Shown in pieces: positions 8,941-16,664 of a stretch of DNA of 64,000 nt. Location of the stretch: NCBI GenBank assembly GCA_041392855.1, contig JAWKLD010000001.1:1970001-2034000 (forward strand), read 5' to 3'. Made by a program: the position numbers and the translations under genes. This DNA comes from Flavipsychrobacter sp. Lineage in GTDB: Bacteria > Bacteroidota > Bacteroidia > Chitinophagales > Chitinophagaceae. Every line of letters begins with the position of its first letter. Position 1 is the stretch's first letter. The notes under the pieces were generated by a model. It was not told where the DNA came from. It made no database searches and was given only the letters and a program-made list of their open reading frames with translations.

Positions 8941-9007
8941 TACTTAAATCCAACACTATTAATCTTAGAATAATAGACGGTCTATACCTTCAACTGAATT
9001 ATTTTCA

Positions 9008-9015
9008 TACTTTTG
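9008..9015 (+). promoter_or_regulatory. -7 element TACTTTTG upstream of the SRPBCC gene
   Basis: A perfect TAnnTTTG octamer lies 23 bp before the ATG at 9039. No convincing -33 element was found. Confidence 0.45.
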
Positions 9016-9038
9016 GTACAAATTAAAATAAATCGACT

Positions 9039-10034
9039 ATGAAAAAGTTTTTACGCTTTATTGGTATTCTTCTGGTTATATTGATAGTGGGCTTTTTAAT
9101 ACTATGTGTAACAGGAGAAAAAGACGTTAACATTGAACGTTCTACAACCATAAATGGTTCAAAACAAGCTGTTTGGAACCAAATGGTAAAATTTGACAAC
9201 TGGACAAACTGGAGCCCGTGGAAAGCTATGGATTCTACAATGACGTATACTGTAGATGGTACCGATGGAGAAGTAGGTAGTGTATATACATGGACAGGTG
9301 AAAAATCTGGCAAAGGAAGCATTACTAACAATAATGTATCTGGCAATATGATGAGCTATGACATGCACTTCATTGAGCCATTTGATGCCACAGCTGACGG
9401 TTACTTAAAAGTAGAGGGCGACGATGGAAATGTTACTGCTATATGGGGCTACCATACTACTCAAAGCTTCTTCATGAGAGGCATGTCATCATTAATGGGT
9501 ATGAAAAGCATGCTAGAAGCCAGCTTTGATGAAGGCCTTGGTTACCTAAAAGAATATGTAGAAAGCGGCAAAGCGTCTGCATTCAACATTCAAACTACAA
9601 CCTTCCCTGCTACTACTTATGCATCAGTAAGGGGCACGGTTAAATTTGCTGACATGCAGAACTATTTTCAAGAATCTTATGGCAAGATATATGGCGCAGC
9701 GGGAGATAGAATAGACAAGACTAAACCTGCTGGAGCTATCTACTACAAGTGGGATGAAGAAAACGGACAAGCTGATATGGCACCTACATTTGCAGTAACT
9801 GATGGAGACGACATAAAAGGCGTAGACATGGCACGTATACCTGAATCTCAAGCTTATATGATCAAGTACCAAGGAGGCTATTCAGGTTCTTACAATGCTC
9901 ATATGGCGCTAGGCGAACATCTTGGAAAGAGTGGCAAAGAGCTTAATGTTGTAATTGAAGAATATGTAGTAAGCCCTGAGCAAGAAACAGACTCGAACAA
10001 ATTTGTAACAAACATCTACTATCTAACTAAGTAG
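9039..10034 (+). CDS. Membrane-anchored SRPBCC-GyrI-like fusion protein
   Basis: This 331-residue protein has one N-terminal membrane span (residues 5-24, FLRFIGILLVILIVGFLILC). It is followed by an SRPBCC/polyketide-cyclase-like ligand-binding domain (about 30-170, with VERSTTING-type start here as IERSTTING and FDNWTNWSPW). A GyrI-like small-molecule-binding domain (about 178-331) comes next, beginning at TTFPATTYASVRGTV and ending VTNIYYLTK. GyrI-like domains are usually effector-binding parts of AraC or MerR regulators, but no DNA-binding domain is present. The protein probably binds a hydrophobic small molecule at the membrane; the ligand is unknown. It is monocistronic, between the rlmN promoter region and a strong terminator. 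Confidence 0.8.
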   Translation: MKKFLRFIGILLVILIVGFLILCVTGEKDVNIERSTTINGSKQAVWNQMVKFDNWTNWSPWKAMDSTMTYTVDGTDGEVGSVYTWTGEKSGKGSITNNNVSGNMMSYDMHFIEPFDATADGYLKVEGDDGNVTAIWGYHTTQSFFMRGMSSLMGMKSMLEASFDEGLGYLKEYVESGKASAFNIQTTTFPATTYASVRGTVKFADMQNYFQESYGKIYGAAGDRIDKTKPAGAIYYKWDEENGQADMAPTFAVTDGDDIKGVDMARIPESQAYMIKYQGGYSGSYNAHMALGEHLGKSGKELNVVIEEYVVSPEQETDSNKFVTNIYYLTK

Positions 10035-10054
10035 ATGATATTATTAATACTTTT

Positions 10055-10088
10055 AAGCAGCAGATACACAATGTATCTGCTGCTTTTT
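10055..10088 (+). terminator. Terminator after the SRPBCC-GyrI gene
   Basis: A perfect 13-bp stem (10055-10067 with 10073-10085) with a 5-nt loop is followed by T residues, about 20 bp after the stop codon. Confidence 0.88.
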
Positions 10089-10146
10089 CGTTATTAAGGT
10101 TCCTAAACTTATATTCGCAGACTCAACTGCAAATTTCCTTGCCTGC

Positions 10147-12093
10147 ATGAAGGTATCTGTCATTATAGTCAACTACAACGTAAAATACTTTTTAGAAGTA
10201 TGTTTACACTCAGTATCAAGAGCTTGTGCAAAGCTGGATGCTGAAATAATTGTGGTGGATAACGACTCTTATGACGATAGTTGTAAGATGGTGAAGGACA
10301 AGTACCCCGAAGTGGTACTTATTGAGAACAAGGACAACAAAGGCTTTTCTAAAGCTAACAATCAGGGGGTAGCCATTGCCAAAGGAGAGTATATCCTCTT
10401 CCTCAACCCTGACACCGTAATGCCTGAAGATTTTTTAGAAAAGCTTACTAGCTATATGGACACCCATCCTGATGCTGGCGCCATAGGACCAAGGATAATA
10501 GATGGGAAAGGCCAATTTGCACCAGACGGGAAAAAATCTTTCCCTTCTTTATCGGTAGCTATATTTAAGACTACCGGCATTAATAAGCTATTCAAGAAAT
10601 CGCCCTATTTCAACAAATATTATGCAGTACATATAGGTGATAATGAAACCGCGGCGGTAGACGTACTATCGGGTTGCTGTATGATGGTAAGACGATCTCT
10701 TTTAAAAGAGATCGGAGGTGCATTTGATGAAGATTATTTCATGTATTGCGAAGATGTAGACCTTTCTTACAGAATACAACAGTCTGGGCATAAGAACATA
10801 TACTACCCAGAAACAACTATAATACATTATAAAGGAGAAAGTACCAGAAAAGCGACGTTGTCTTATGTAAGGATATTTAATGAAGCGCTTTCTCTTTTTG
10901 TAAAAAAGCACTATAGCAAACAAAGTGCTCGTTTATTCATCCTATTTATCAATGTAGGCATCATCCTCAGGGCAATACTGGGAGCGGCAAAACAAGTGCT
11001 TAAGGTATTAAGAATGCCGCTGTTCGATGCATTGATACTACTAGGAACACTTTGGTTCATGAAAGACTTTTGGGTAGAACAGGTAAAAAGCATTCAGCCA
11101 ATTCCTCTGAGCTCTGTCCTTGCAACCTTCCCTGTTTATATTCTACTATGGCTCTTCAGCTTGTATATGAATGGCGCCTACGACCAGTCCTACCGAGCGA
11201 CTAGAGTTATAAGAGGCATGGTAATAGGCACCGTGCTTATTTTGGCCTACTACGGTATGCTACAACCTGGCTTACGTTATTCCAGAGCTATCATAATACT
11301 TAGCGGATTTATAGGCACAGTGGCCATGCTTGGCTTACATGAGCTTTTTTACAGACTAGGTATTATCAAGTTCATTCCATACGACAAACTACCTAGCAAA
11401 GCCGTAATAGTAGGAGCTAATGAGGCTTATAAAAACACAACGGACACTTTACAAAAAGTGCACTACGCTCCAGAGGTTTCGGGTCGCATCTCCCCTACTG
11501 ATGATAAAAATAATGCTTTGGCATCACTCCAAGACATGAAGGCTTTCATATATACTGCAAGTATCAACGAAGTGATCTTTTGTGTAAATGGGCTTAGCTA
11601 TAGCCAAATCTTAAAACAGATGGAGCTTTGCGGAGCCGACAACGATTATAAAATACATATCCCTGGCAGCCAAAGCTTTGTAGGAAGCAACTCTAGCCAT
11701 ACAGCAGGAGACTTATATACTATAGACCGCACTTACAATTTGGCACGTTTTGCCCAACAAAGGAATAAGCGCATTTTAGACGTACTCGTGTCAATTATCA
11801 TGTTACTTATCAGCCCCATTTTTATATTCATGGTTAAACGACCATTTAATTACTTAAGTAACTGCATACTTGTCTTAACAGGAAAAAATACTTGGGTGGG
11901 CTACACAGACCCTATTAACGAATATTTACCCTCTTTAAGGGAAGGAATACTACCACCATACAATATATTGACAGACTTTAAGCCAGATGAAGACCTTATC
12001 GATAAACTGAACAACACCTATGCCCAACAATACACCCCTAGCGCAGACATTGGCTTAATACTTAAGAACTATAAATATATGGGAGGTTTCTAA
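10147..12093 (+). CDS. GT2 glycosyltransferase fused to a degenerate polyprenyl glycosylphosphotransferase
   Basis: Residues 1 to about 265 are a family-2 glycosyltransferase: VSVIIVNYNV at the start, IIVVDNDSYDDS, NPDT (the metal-binding DxD-like region) and EDVDLSYRIQQSG. The rest differs from a normal GT2. After a membrane span near 290 come four to five hydrophobic segments (about 305-425), a Rossmann-like stretch (KAVIVGANEAY, about 418-500) and a C-terminal segment (KRILDVLVSIIMLLISPIF, then TGKNTWVGY). That is the order seen in WbaP/WcaJ-type initiating transferases, but their catalytic Asp-Glu and the RxDELPQ-like region are missing. I infer an active GT2 with a non-catalytic lipid- or partner-binding half, acting in surface polysaccharide assembly at the inner membrane. 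Confidence 0.8.
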   Translation: MKVSVIIVNYNVKYFLEVCLHSVSRACAKLDAEIIVVDNDSYDDSCKMVKDKYPEVVLIENKDNKGFSKANNQGVAIAKGEYILFLNPDTVMPEDFLEKLTSYMDTHPDAGAIGPRIIDGKGQFAPDGKKSFPSLSVAIFKTTGINKLFKKSPYFNKYYAVHIGDNETAAVDVLSGCCMMVRRSLLKEIGGAFDEDYFMYCEDVDLSYRIQQSGHKNIYYPETTIIHYKGESTRKATLSYVRIFNEALSLFVKKHYSKQSARLFILFINVGIILRAILGAAKQVLKVLRMPLFDALILLGTLWFMKDFWVEQVKSIQPIPLSSVLATFPVYILLWLFSLYMNGAYDQSYRATRVIRGMVIGTVLILAYYGMLQPGLRYSRAIIILSGFIGTVAMLGLHELFYRLGIIKFIPYDKLPSKAVIVGANEAYKNTTDTLQKVHYAPEVSGRISPTDDKNNALASLQDMKAFIYTASINEVIFCVNGLSYSQILKQMELCGADNDYKIHIPGSQSFVGSNSSHTAGDLYTIDRTYNLARFAQQRNKRILDVLVSIIMLLISPIFIFMVKRPFNYLSNCILVLTGKNTWVGYTDPINEYLPSLREGILPPYNILTDFKPDEDLIDKLNNTYAQQYTPSADIGLILKNYKYMGGF

Positions 12094-12101
12094 AAAAATG
12101 T

Positions 12102-12131
12102 TTTGCAATTTTAATAAAGTGTTTATTTTTG
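12102..12131 (+). promoter_or_regulatory. Promoter of tRNA-Asn
   Basis: TTTG (12102-12105), 18 bp, then TATTTTTG (12124-12131) is a perfect Bacteroidota promoter. The tRNA begins 18 bp downstream. Confidence 0.8.
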
Positions 12132-12149
12132 CACTCCCAGCAACAACAT

Positions 12150-12223
12150 TCCTCTTTAGCTCAGCTGGTTAGAGCATCTGACTGTTAATCAGAGGGTCGT
12201 TGGTTCGAGTCCAACAAGAGGAG
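12150..12223 (+). tRNA. tRNA-Asn (anticodon GTT)
   Basis: The 74-nt cloverleaf folds fully: acceptor stem 12150-12156 with 12216-12222, D stem 12159-12162 with 12172-12175, anticodon stem 12177-12181 with 12189-12193, and T stem 12199-12203 with 12211-12215 around TTCGAGT. The anticodon loop CTGTTAA gives GTT. The discriminator base is G, and CCA is not encoded. A terminator follows within a few bases. Confidence 0.97.
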
Positions 12224-12226
12224 CTT

Positions 12227-12256
12227 AAAAGGGCTATACTGATGTATAGCCCTTTT
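12227..12256. terminator. Terminator between tRNA-Asn and the DUF4345 gene
   Basis: A perfect 13-bp stem (12227-12239 with 12244-12256) with a 4-nt loop, flanked by A and T runs, serves the tRNA and probably also the convergent DUF4345 gene. Confidence 0.88.
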
Positions 12257-12265
12257 CCTTTTGTA

Positions 12266-12670
12266 TTAATCTATATTTACCTTTACTTTCCTCAATGCCA
12301 ATAGTGCTAACAGACCAATAATTAGTTCTACTAGCATGGCAACCATCAAACCCTGAGCAGGGATTCCATCTAATGCTAAACTTAATAATCGTCCAACACC
12401 ATAAGAAAGGAACACAAGAGCCGATAAGAGTAATGCTATATACCTCCAACGAACTCTAAAAGCACCAATTAATATAATGACACTAATGGATAAAATAGAC
12501 AAGCCTGGGGCTCTTATCTCGCTAAGCTGGCTTACATTACCCTGCATTATAATATCGTATTGGGCTTGCATTGACACTGGAAAAAATGTCAGACCAACAC
12601 CTACAGCTAAGCCTATTAGACCAGCGATCACCAAAAACAGGCTTGTTAATTTGTTACTATTCATTTGCAT
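12266..12670 (-). CDS. DUF4345-like small membrane protein
   Basis: This 134-residue protein has four predicted membrane spans (about 9-28, 55-72, 76-97 and 104-126), and the segment FPVSMQAQYDIIMQGN...EIRAPGL fits the DUF4345 pattern. The start may be the ATG at 12670 or the one at 12664 (MNSNKL). No enzymatic motif is present and the function is unknown. The upstream region has two identical 13-bp direct repeats set 21 bp apart (12731-12764), a likely control site. It is convergent with tRNA-Asn. Confidence 0.75.
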   Translation of the reverse strand: MQMNSNKLTSLFLVIAGLIGLAVGVGLTFFPVSMQAQYDIIMQGNVSQLSEIRAPGLSILSISVIILIGAFRVRWRYIALLLSALVFLSYGVGRLLSLALDGIPAQGLMVAMLVELIIGLLALLALRKVKVNID

Positions 12671-12730
12671 TTAGTTTTAAATAAGTTTTAGTTATTAATG
12701 AATGCAAATGTGGGGTTGATATGGCTATAT

Positions 12731-12764
12731 TATTTGTTTGAAAAGAATTACTATTTGTTTGAAA
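12731..12764. repeat. Two 13-bp direct repeats, 21 bp apart, upstream of DUF4345 gene
   Basis: TATTTGTTTGAAA occurs at 12731-12743 and again at 12752-12764. The 21-bp period is two helix turns, so both copies face the same side of the DNA. They lie about 60-95 bp upstream of the DUF4345 start, a usual place for an activator-binding site. The regulator is unknown. Confidence 0.55.
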
Positions 12765-12816
12765 GGTATTATTTTGAAACCTGTTCGTAATACCAACTTA
12801 TTACTATACAAAACAT

Positions 12817-13980
12817 TTATATGCTTTCTACTAACTTTCTTTTTATCTCATTGGGCAATCTTGTTAGCAGTTCATAATTCAGCTCATTGATCATCTCTCC
12901 GAAAGAGGCTACACTTATTTCCTTATTATTTTCCTCCCCTATCAATATAACTTTATCACCTATTGAAACACCAGGAACATCTGTAATATCTACAACAATA
13001 CAATTCATATTCACAATACCGACAACTGGTAACAATTGCCCTTTTAGCAATACAATACCTGAATTACTTAACCCCCTACTAAAGCCATGCGAATACCCAA
13101 CAGGGATTGTTGCTATTTCCATATTTCTCTTGGCAAGAAAGGAGTATCCATAACCTATATAAGCCCCCTTAGGTACTATTTTTGTGCTCATTACATTACT
13201 TGTCCAGTTAATCACTCTATGCAGTGGAGATGATACAACATCACCATCCTCAAACTCTTTCTTGGTCAAGTATTCCACTTTTAATTCCTGACTTGGCCAA
13301 AAGCCATATTGCATGATACCAATACGCACCATATCATAGTGCATCTCCGGAAGACGCAATGAAGCGGCAGAACAACAAGTATGTATTATTTCAGGTTCAA
13401 CACCCGATGCTTTAAACTGTTTTAATACTTTTCTAAACGCGGCTTTTTGCTTTCTTAATCTCACATAGTTACTAATATGCTCAGCACCTGCAAAATGCAT
13501 ACATAACCCTCTAAAAGTCAAAAAGTCTTTATTCTTTTCAAGGGTACTAATAACCATATCCATATCCTTTTCCTCAAAACCAGTACGGTACATCCCTGTC
13601 TCTACCTCTATATGAACTATAGCCCTCTTACCCTGTCGCTCAGCTTCGTTGATTGCCTTTAGCAATCTGCTTTTTTCGAAAACATAAAATTCTACATCAT
13701 TAGCTACTGCCCAGCTTATGTCCTCGTCAGCCATTGCCCCCATAATCATTATAGCGGTACTCTTTTTTGCTACTCTATGCACTTTATATGCTTCTTCTGC
13801 ATCGAAAACAGAGAAATGCGAAACACCACACTCTTCAGCAAAAGGCACATATGTTTCTATACCATGCCCGTAAGCATTACCTTTCACAACTGCACTTATT
13901 TTTACTTGGCGAGGGAAATAAGATTGTAGAAAATCCCAGTTGTTTTTTATAGCTGACTTATCTAGAGATATCTCTGTCAT
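12817..13980 (-). CDS. alr: Alanine racemase-family PLP enzyme
   Basis: This 387-residue enzyme has the fold-type III layout: an N-terminal barrel with the PLP lysine in VVKGNAYGHG (about residue 33), GVSHFSVFDAEEA, HIEVETGMYRTG and VRIGIMQYGFWPS. The C-terminal domain has the tyrosine region IGYGYSFLAKRNMEIATIPVGY, where the second catalytic base is expected. It would interconvert L- and D-alanine or a related amino acid. It is the last gene of the tight symporter-GNAT-racemase-amidohydrolase operon and starts 2 bp after the M20 gene. Because it is embedded in a catabolic-looking operon beside another racemase, it may not be the main cell-wall alanine racemase. Bacteroidota often encode that function as a MurF-Alr fusion. 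Confidence 0.85.
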   Translation of the reverse strand: MTEISLDKSAIKNNWDFLQSYFPRQVKISAVVKGNAYGHGIETYVPFAEECGVSHFSVFDAEEAYKVHRVAKKSTAIMIMGAMADEDISWAVANDVEFYVFEKSRLLKAINEAERQGKRAIVHIEVETGMYRTGFEEKDMDMVISTLEKNKDFLTFRGLCMHFAGAEHISNYVRLRKQKAAFRKVLKQFKASGVEPEIIHTCCSAASLRLPEMHYDMVRIGIMQYGFWPSQELKVEYLTKKEFEDGDVVSSPLHRVINWTSNVMSTKIVPKGAYIGYGYSFLAKRNMEIATIPVGYSHGFSRGLSNSGIVLLKGQLLPVVGIVNMNCIVVDITDVPGVSIGDKVILIGEENNKEISVASFGEMINELNYELLTRLPNEIKRKLVESI

Positions 13981-13982
13981 TC

Positions 13983-15146
13983 TTATTTCTTTTGTGCTTC
14001 TTTTTGAAGGGTAATAAACATATTGATCGCTGTTGTTATTATCTCATCGGGAAAGTCGTAAGCGGGATGATGTAATGGCTTGCAATCTAGCCCTGACCCA
14101 ATACCAAACATAGCACCTTCTACCTTTTGTGTATATATCCCAAAATCTTCACCCCATCTAAAAGGTTCATCTTTCTCTACATAATTAAGCCCTAAATGAT
14201 TTGCTGATGCTTTAATAAGAGCTACAACATCTTGGGCATTTTTATTTGATTCAAAACGTTCTTCTTCTTTAAACTTTATTTGCAAACCTTCACCCTTAGC
14301 TATAGCAAAACCTTGCTCTTGTATTGCTGCAAGTATTCGCTCTAGCTTTTCAGTACTGTCTGCCCTGATTGTTAAATGGACAGACCCTTCTCCTGCAGAT
14401 GTCCCATAGGCAAGTGCCCCCATTTCTGTATATACCGGCGTTATTGTTACAAACTCGTGGGTCTTTTTTTGCTCCTCATTATACTTGAGTGCTTCAAGCA
14501 TATATTTGCTCATTGCAGCTGCTGGATTACGACCATTCCAAGGCTCTGCAGCGTGAGAAGTATACCCAATAAAGCTGGCTATCAATGTTGTGACAGCTGG
14601 CGTAAAACTACCTTCCCTACACACAATATCATGTAGTACATAGCCAGGCACATTATGAAGCGAGACCACATTATCTATAGAATGCTTATCGAGCAATCCT
14701 GTTTTTACTATTTCTACAGCACCCCAACCTATCTCTTCAGCCGGCTGAAAAACAATACAGACATCTCCCTTTTCAGGTCGCTCTATAGCATATTGCTTTG
14801 CAAGACCATACATAATAGTAGTGTGGCCATCATGCCCGCATTTATGCGACACATTTTCACTAGAGGATCTATATTCAAAATCATTGAACTCTTGTATAGG
14901 CAAAGCATCCATATCTCCACGAAACAAAAGGTTTTTACCTTCCGCCTTACCCTTAAAGAACACTACAATTCCTGTATTAGCTACTTTTTCTACACTATCT
15001 ACATTTAGCTTTCCTAACAGACCTAGGACAAACTCTTGTGTTTTACTTTCCTGTTTAGACAACTCAGGATGTTGGTGCAAATGTCTACGTATTGCTATTA
15101 GATCTTCCATTATTTTTTCTTGAGATTTATTTTTTCTCATGCTCAT
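13983..15146 (-). CDS. M20-family metallo-amidohydrolase / N-acyl-amino-acid hydrolase
   Basis: This is an M20-type di-zinc hydrolase of about 387 residues. Motifs: RRHLHQHPELSKQE near the N-terminus, KCGHDGHTTIMYG with metal ligands, the catalytic Glu in FQPAEEIGWGA, the lid domain with HAAEPWNGRNPAAA, and the last ligand region LHHPAYDFPDE. Relatives remove acyl groups from amino acids (hippurate, N-acetyl-amino acids, N-acetyl-diaminopimelate). The frame can open with TTG at 15149, but ATG at 15146 or 15140 is more likely. It overlaps the end of the upstream racemase gene by about 20 bp, so translation is probably coupled. In this operon it could deacylate a substrate made or imported by the neighbours; the substrate is unknown. 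Confidence 0.85.
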   Translation of the reverse strand: MSMRKNKSQEKIMEDLIAIRRHLHQHPELSKQESKTQEFVLGLLGKLNVDSVEKVANTGIVVFFKGKAEGKNLLFRGDMDALPIQEFNDFEYRSSSENVSHKCGHDGHTTIMYGLAKQYAIERPEKGDVCIVFQPAEEIGWGAVEIVKTGLLDKHSIDNVVSLHNVPGYVLHDIVCREGSFTPAVTTLIASFIGYTSHAAEPWNGRNPAAAMSKYMLEALKYNEEQKKTHEFVTITPVYTEMGALAYGTSAGEGSVHLTIRADSTEKLERILAAIQEQGFAIAKGEGLQIKFKEEERFESNKNAQDVVALIKASANHLGLNYVEKDEPFRWGEDFGIYTQKVEGAMFGIGSGLDCKPLHHPAYDFPDEIITTAINMFITLQKEAQKK

Positions 15147-16218
15147 CAAAAAATCTCTTTTCGATGTATGATGAGTTCATTAACCTAAGAGCACCCATGT
15201 AGTCCATTTTAAATGAAATCAGATCTCCTATTTTATAATCATTTATTGCATTTTCAATATCCACTACAAGCATATCAGAGCTACCACCTAATATCACAAT
15301 ACCTTCGTCCATAGCATGTAAAAAGTCAACATGAGACACATCTAACAATCCCATATCCAGTATTGCTCTTTTATGAGTCTTTCCATAATCCTCTTCATTT
15401 ACTTCAAATGTTTCTCCCGAAGGGTTGCTATCCAGTTCTCCAAAAGGCACTACTGGCTTCTCTGTTATCTCTACAACTTCTGCATGAAGTCTAAAGATGT
15501 CAGATTTCATTTTAGGTATTATTTCGTTTGTAAATAGGTTATTGCCATAAAATAAAGTTTCCCCAACCCTAAAATGATTGATGCCCTTTGGTACTTGCTT
15601 GGTTAGCAAAAGAGGGATCATTACCGATGAACCTCCTGTAACACCTCTTATTTTCCTATCAAATTTTGCTTCTATCAATTGCTCATAAAGACTTAACTGA
15701 ATTAGCTTATCCTTACTTGGCATTACTCCACTTAGGCAGTTTAGGTTCGCACCTATTCCTGCCACTTCTATATTAGGCAGCTCAAATATTTGTCTGTAAA
15801 AACTAATTAGATCCTCCCCCATTATCCCTTCTCGCAAATCACCTAACTCTATCATGATGATGATACGGTGTACTTTATTTTGCTTTACCGCTTCTTCCGA
15901 CAACCATTTAATAGTAGTAATTTCTGTATTAAAGCTAACATCAGCATATTTCACAACATTAGCTATACTACGCTTTGCAGGAGGTTTTATGTATATCGTT
16001 TCTTTATTAGGAGCTATTGATTTGATCGTTTTAAGATTAGACAATCTTGCATCGCAAACCTGTTCATCCCCTAACGACAAAACAAACTCTAGATACTTTC
16101 TATTACCACAAAGCAACTTAAGCACAGGCGCCCATTCTATATGGTGCTCTTTAAACAAACCTTGTAGATACCTATAATTATGCTCAAGCGACTTTCTATT
16201 TAGTGTAATATACGCCAT
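15127..16218 (-). CDS. Ornithine racemase-like (alanine racemase N-terminal fold) PLP protein
   Basis: This 363-residue protein resembles clostridial ornithine racemase (Orr) more than Alr: the PLP lysine sits in APVLKLLCGN (about residue 34), with CDARLSNLK, the signature IIIMIELGDLREGIM, VAGIGANLNCLSGV, GGSSVMIPLLL and INHFRVGETLFYGNN. These match the Orr-family order. The C-terminus (ILDMGLLDVSHVDF, VILGGSSDMLVVDI) is also like that family. It would racemise a basic or other amino acid with PLP. The gene lies 2 bp after GNAT and overlaps M20. The substrate is not provable from sequence; other members of the broad family are annotated simply as amino-acid racemases. Confidence 0.82.
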   Translation of the reverse strand: MAYITLNRKSLEHNYRYLQGLFKEHHIEWAPVLKLLCGNRKYLEFVLSLGDEQVCDARLSNLKTIKSIAPNKETIYIKPPAKRSIANVVKYADVSFNTEITTIKWLSEEAVKQNKVHRIIIMIELGDLREGIMGEDLISFYRQIFELPNIEVAGIGANLNCLSGVMPSKDKLIQLSLYEQLIEAKFDRKIRGVTGGSSVMIPLLLTKQVPKGINHFRVGETLFYGNNLFTNEIIPKMKSDIFRLHAEVVEITEKPVVPFGELDSNPSGETFEVNEEDYGKTHKRAILDMGLLDVSHVDFLHAMDEGIVILGGSSDMLVVDIENAINDYKIGDLISFKMDYMGALRLMNSSYIEKRFFDEHEKK

Positions 16219-16220
16219 GG

Positions 16221-16664
16221 TTATTTTTTATACCTCATTTCTAAGTATGGATTTGTAAACCCAATTTTTTCATAAAGGAATTTTGCAGGGTTATCCTTCT
16301 CTACATGCAAGGCCACATCTCCAACACAATTATCGATTGCAGCTTGCATAAGTCGCTTACCTAAACCAGTGCCTCTTGTATCACTATGCACGGCAATGTA
16401 TACAAGGATATTTTCAGGTATGTACCCACCCATATTTGTTTCATTTACAACTACAGCTCCTTTTATATTATCCTGCCCATCACTAGCTACTAGTACAAAG
16501 CCTCCTTTCTGCTCATGTTTCTTTTGCGTATACTCTATACACTTAGTAATATCTTCAATCTTATCTCCATATTGATCTAAATGCTCAAATAAAAAAGAGG
16601 CAATTTTTTCATTACTAAATTTCTCATGCATTCCTGTTTCTGTGTCAATCTTTGTAATATTCAT
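16221..16664 (-). CDS. GNAT-family N-acetyltransferase
   Basis: This 147-residue protein has the GNAT fold, with acetyl-CoA binding motif RGTGLG in VHSDTRGTGLGKRLMQAAI (about 97-116), a preceding beta strand (ENILVYIAV), and the C-terminal LHVEKDNPAKFLYEKIGF motif. It would acetylate an amine, probably an amino acid given the neighbours. Its start codon overlaps the symporter stop (ATGA), and the racemase starts 2 bp after its end. It lies in an operon with an M20 deacylase, so acetylation and deacetylation of the same compound are encoded side by side. Confidence 0.87.
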   Translation of the reverse strand: MNITKIDTETGMHEKFSNEKIASFLFEHLDQYGDKIEDITKCIEYTQKKHEQKGGFVLVASDGQDNIKGAVVVNETNMGGYIPENILVYIAVHSDTRGTGLGKRLMQAAIDNCVGDVALHVEKDNPAKFLYEKIGFTNPYLEMRYKK

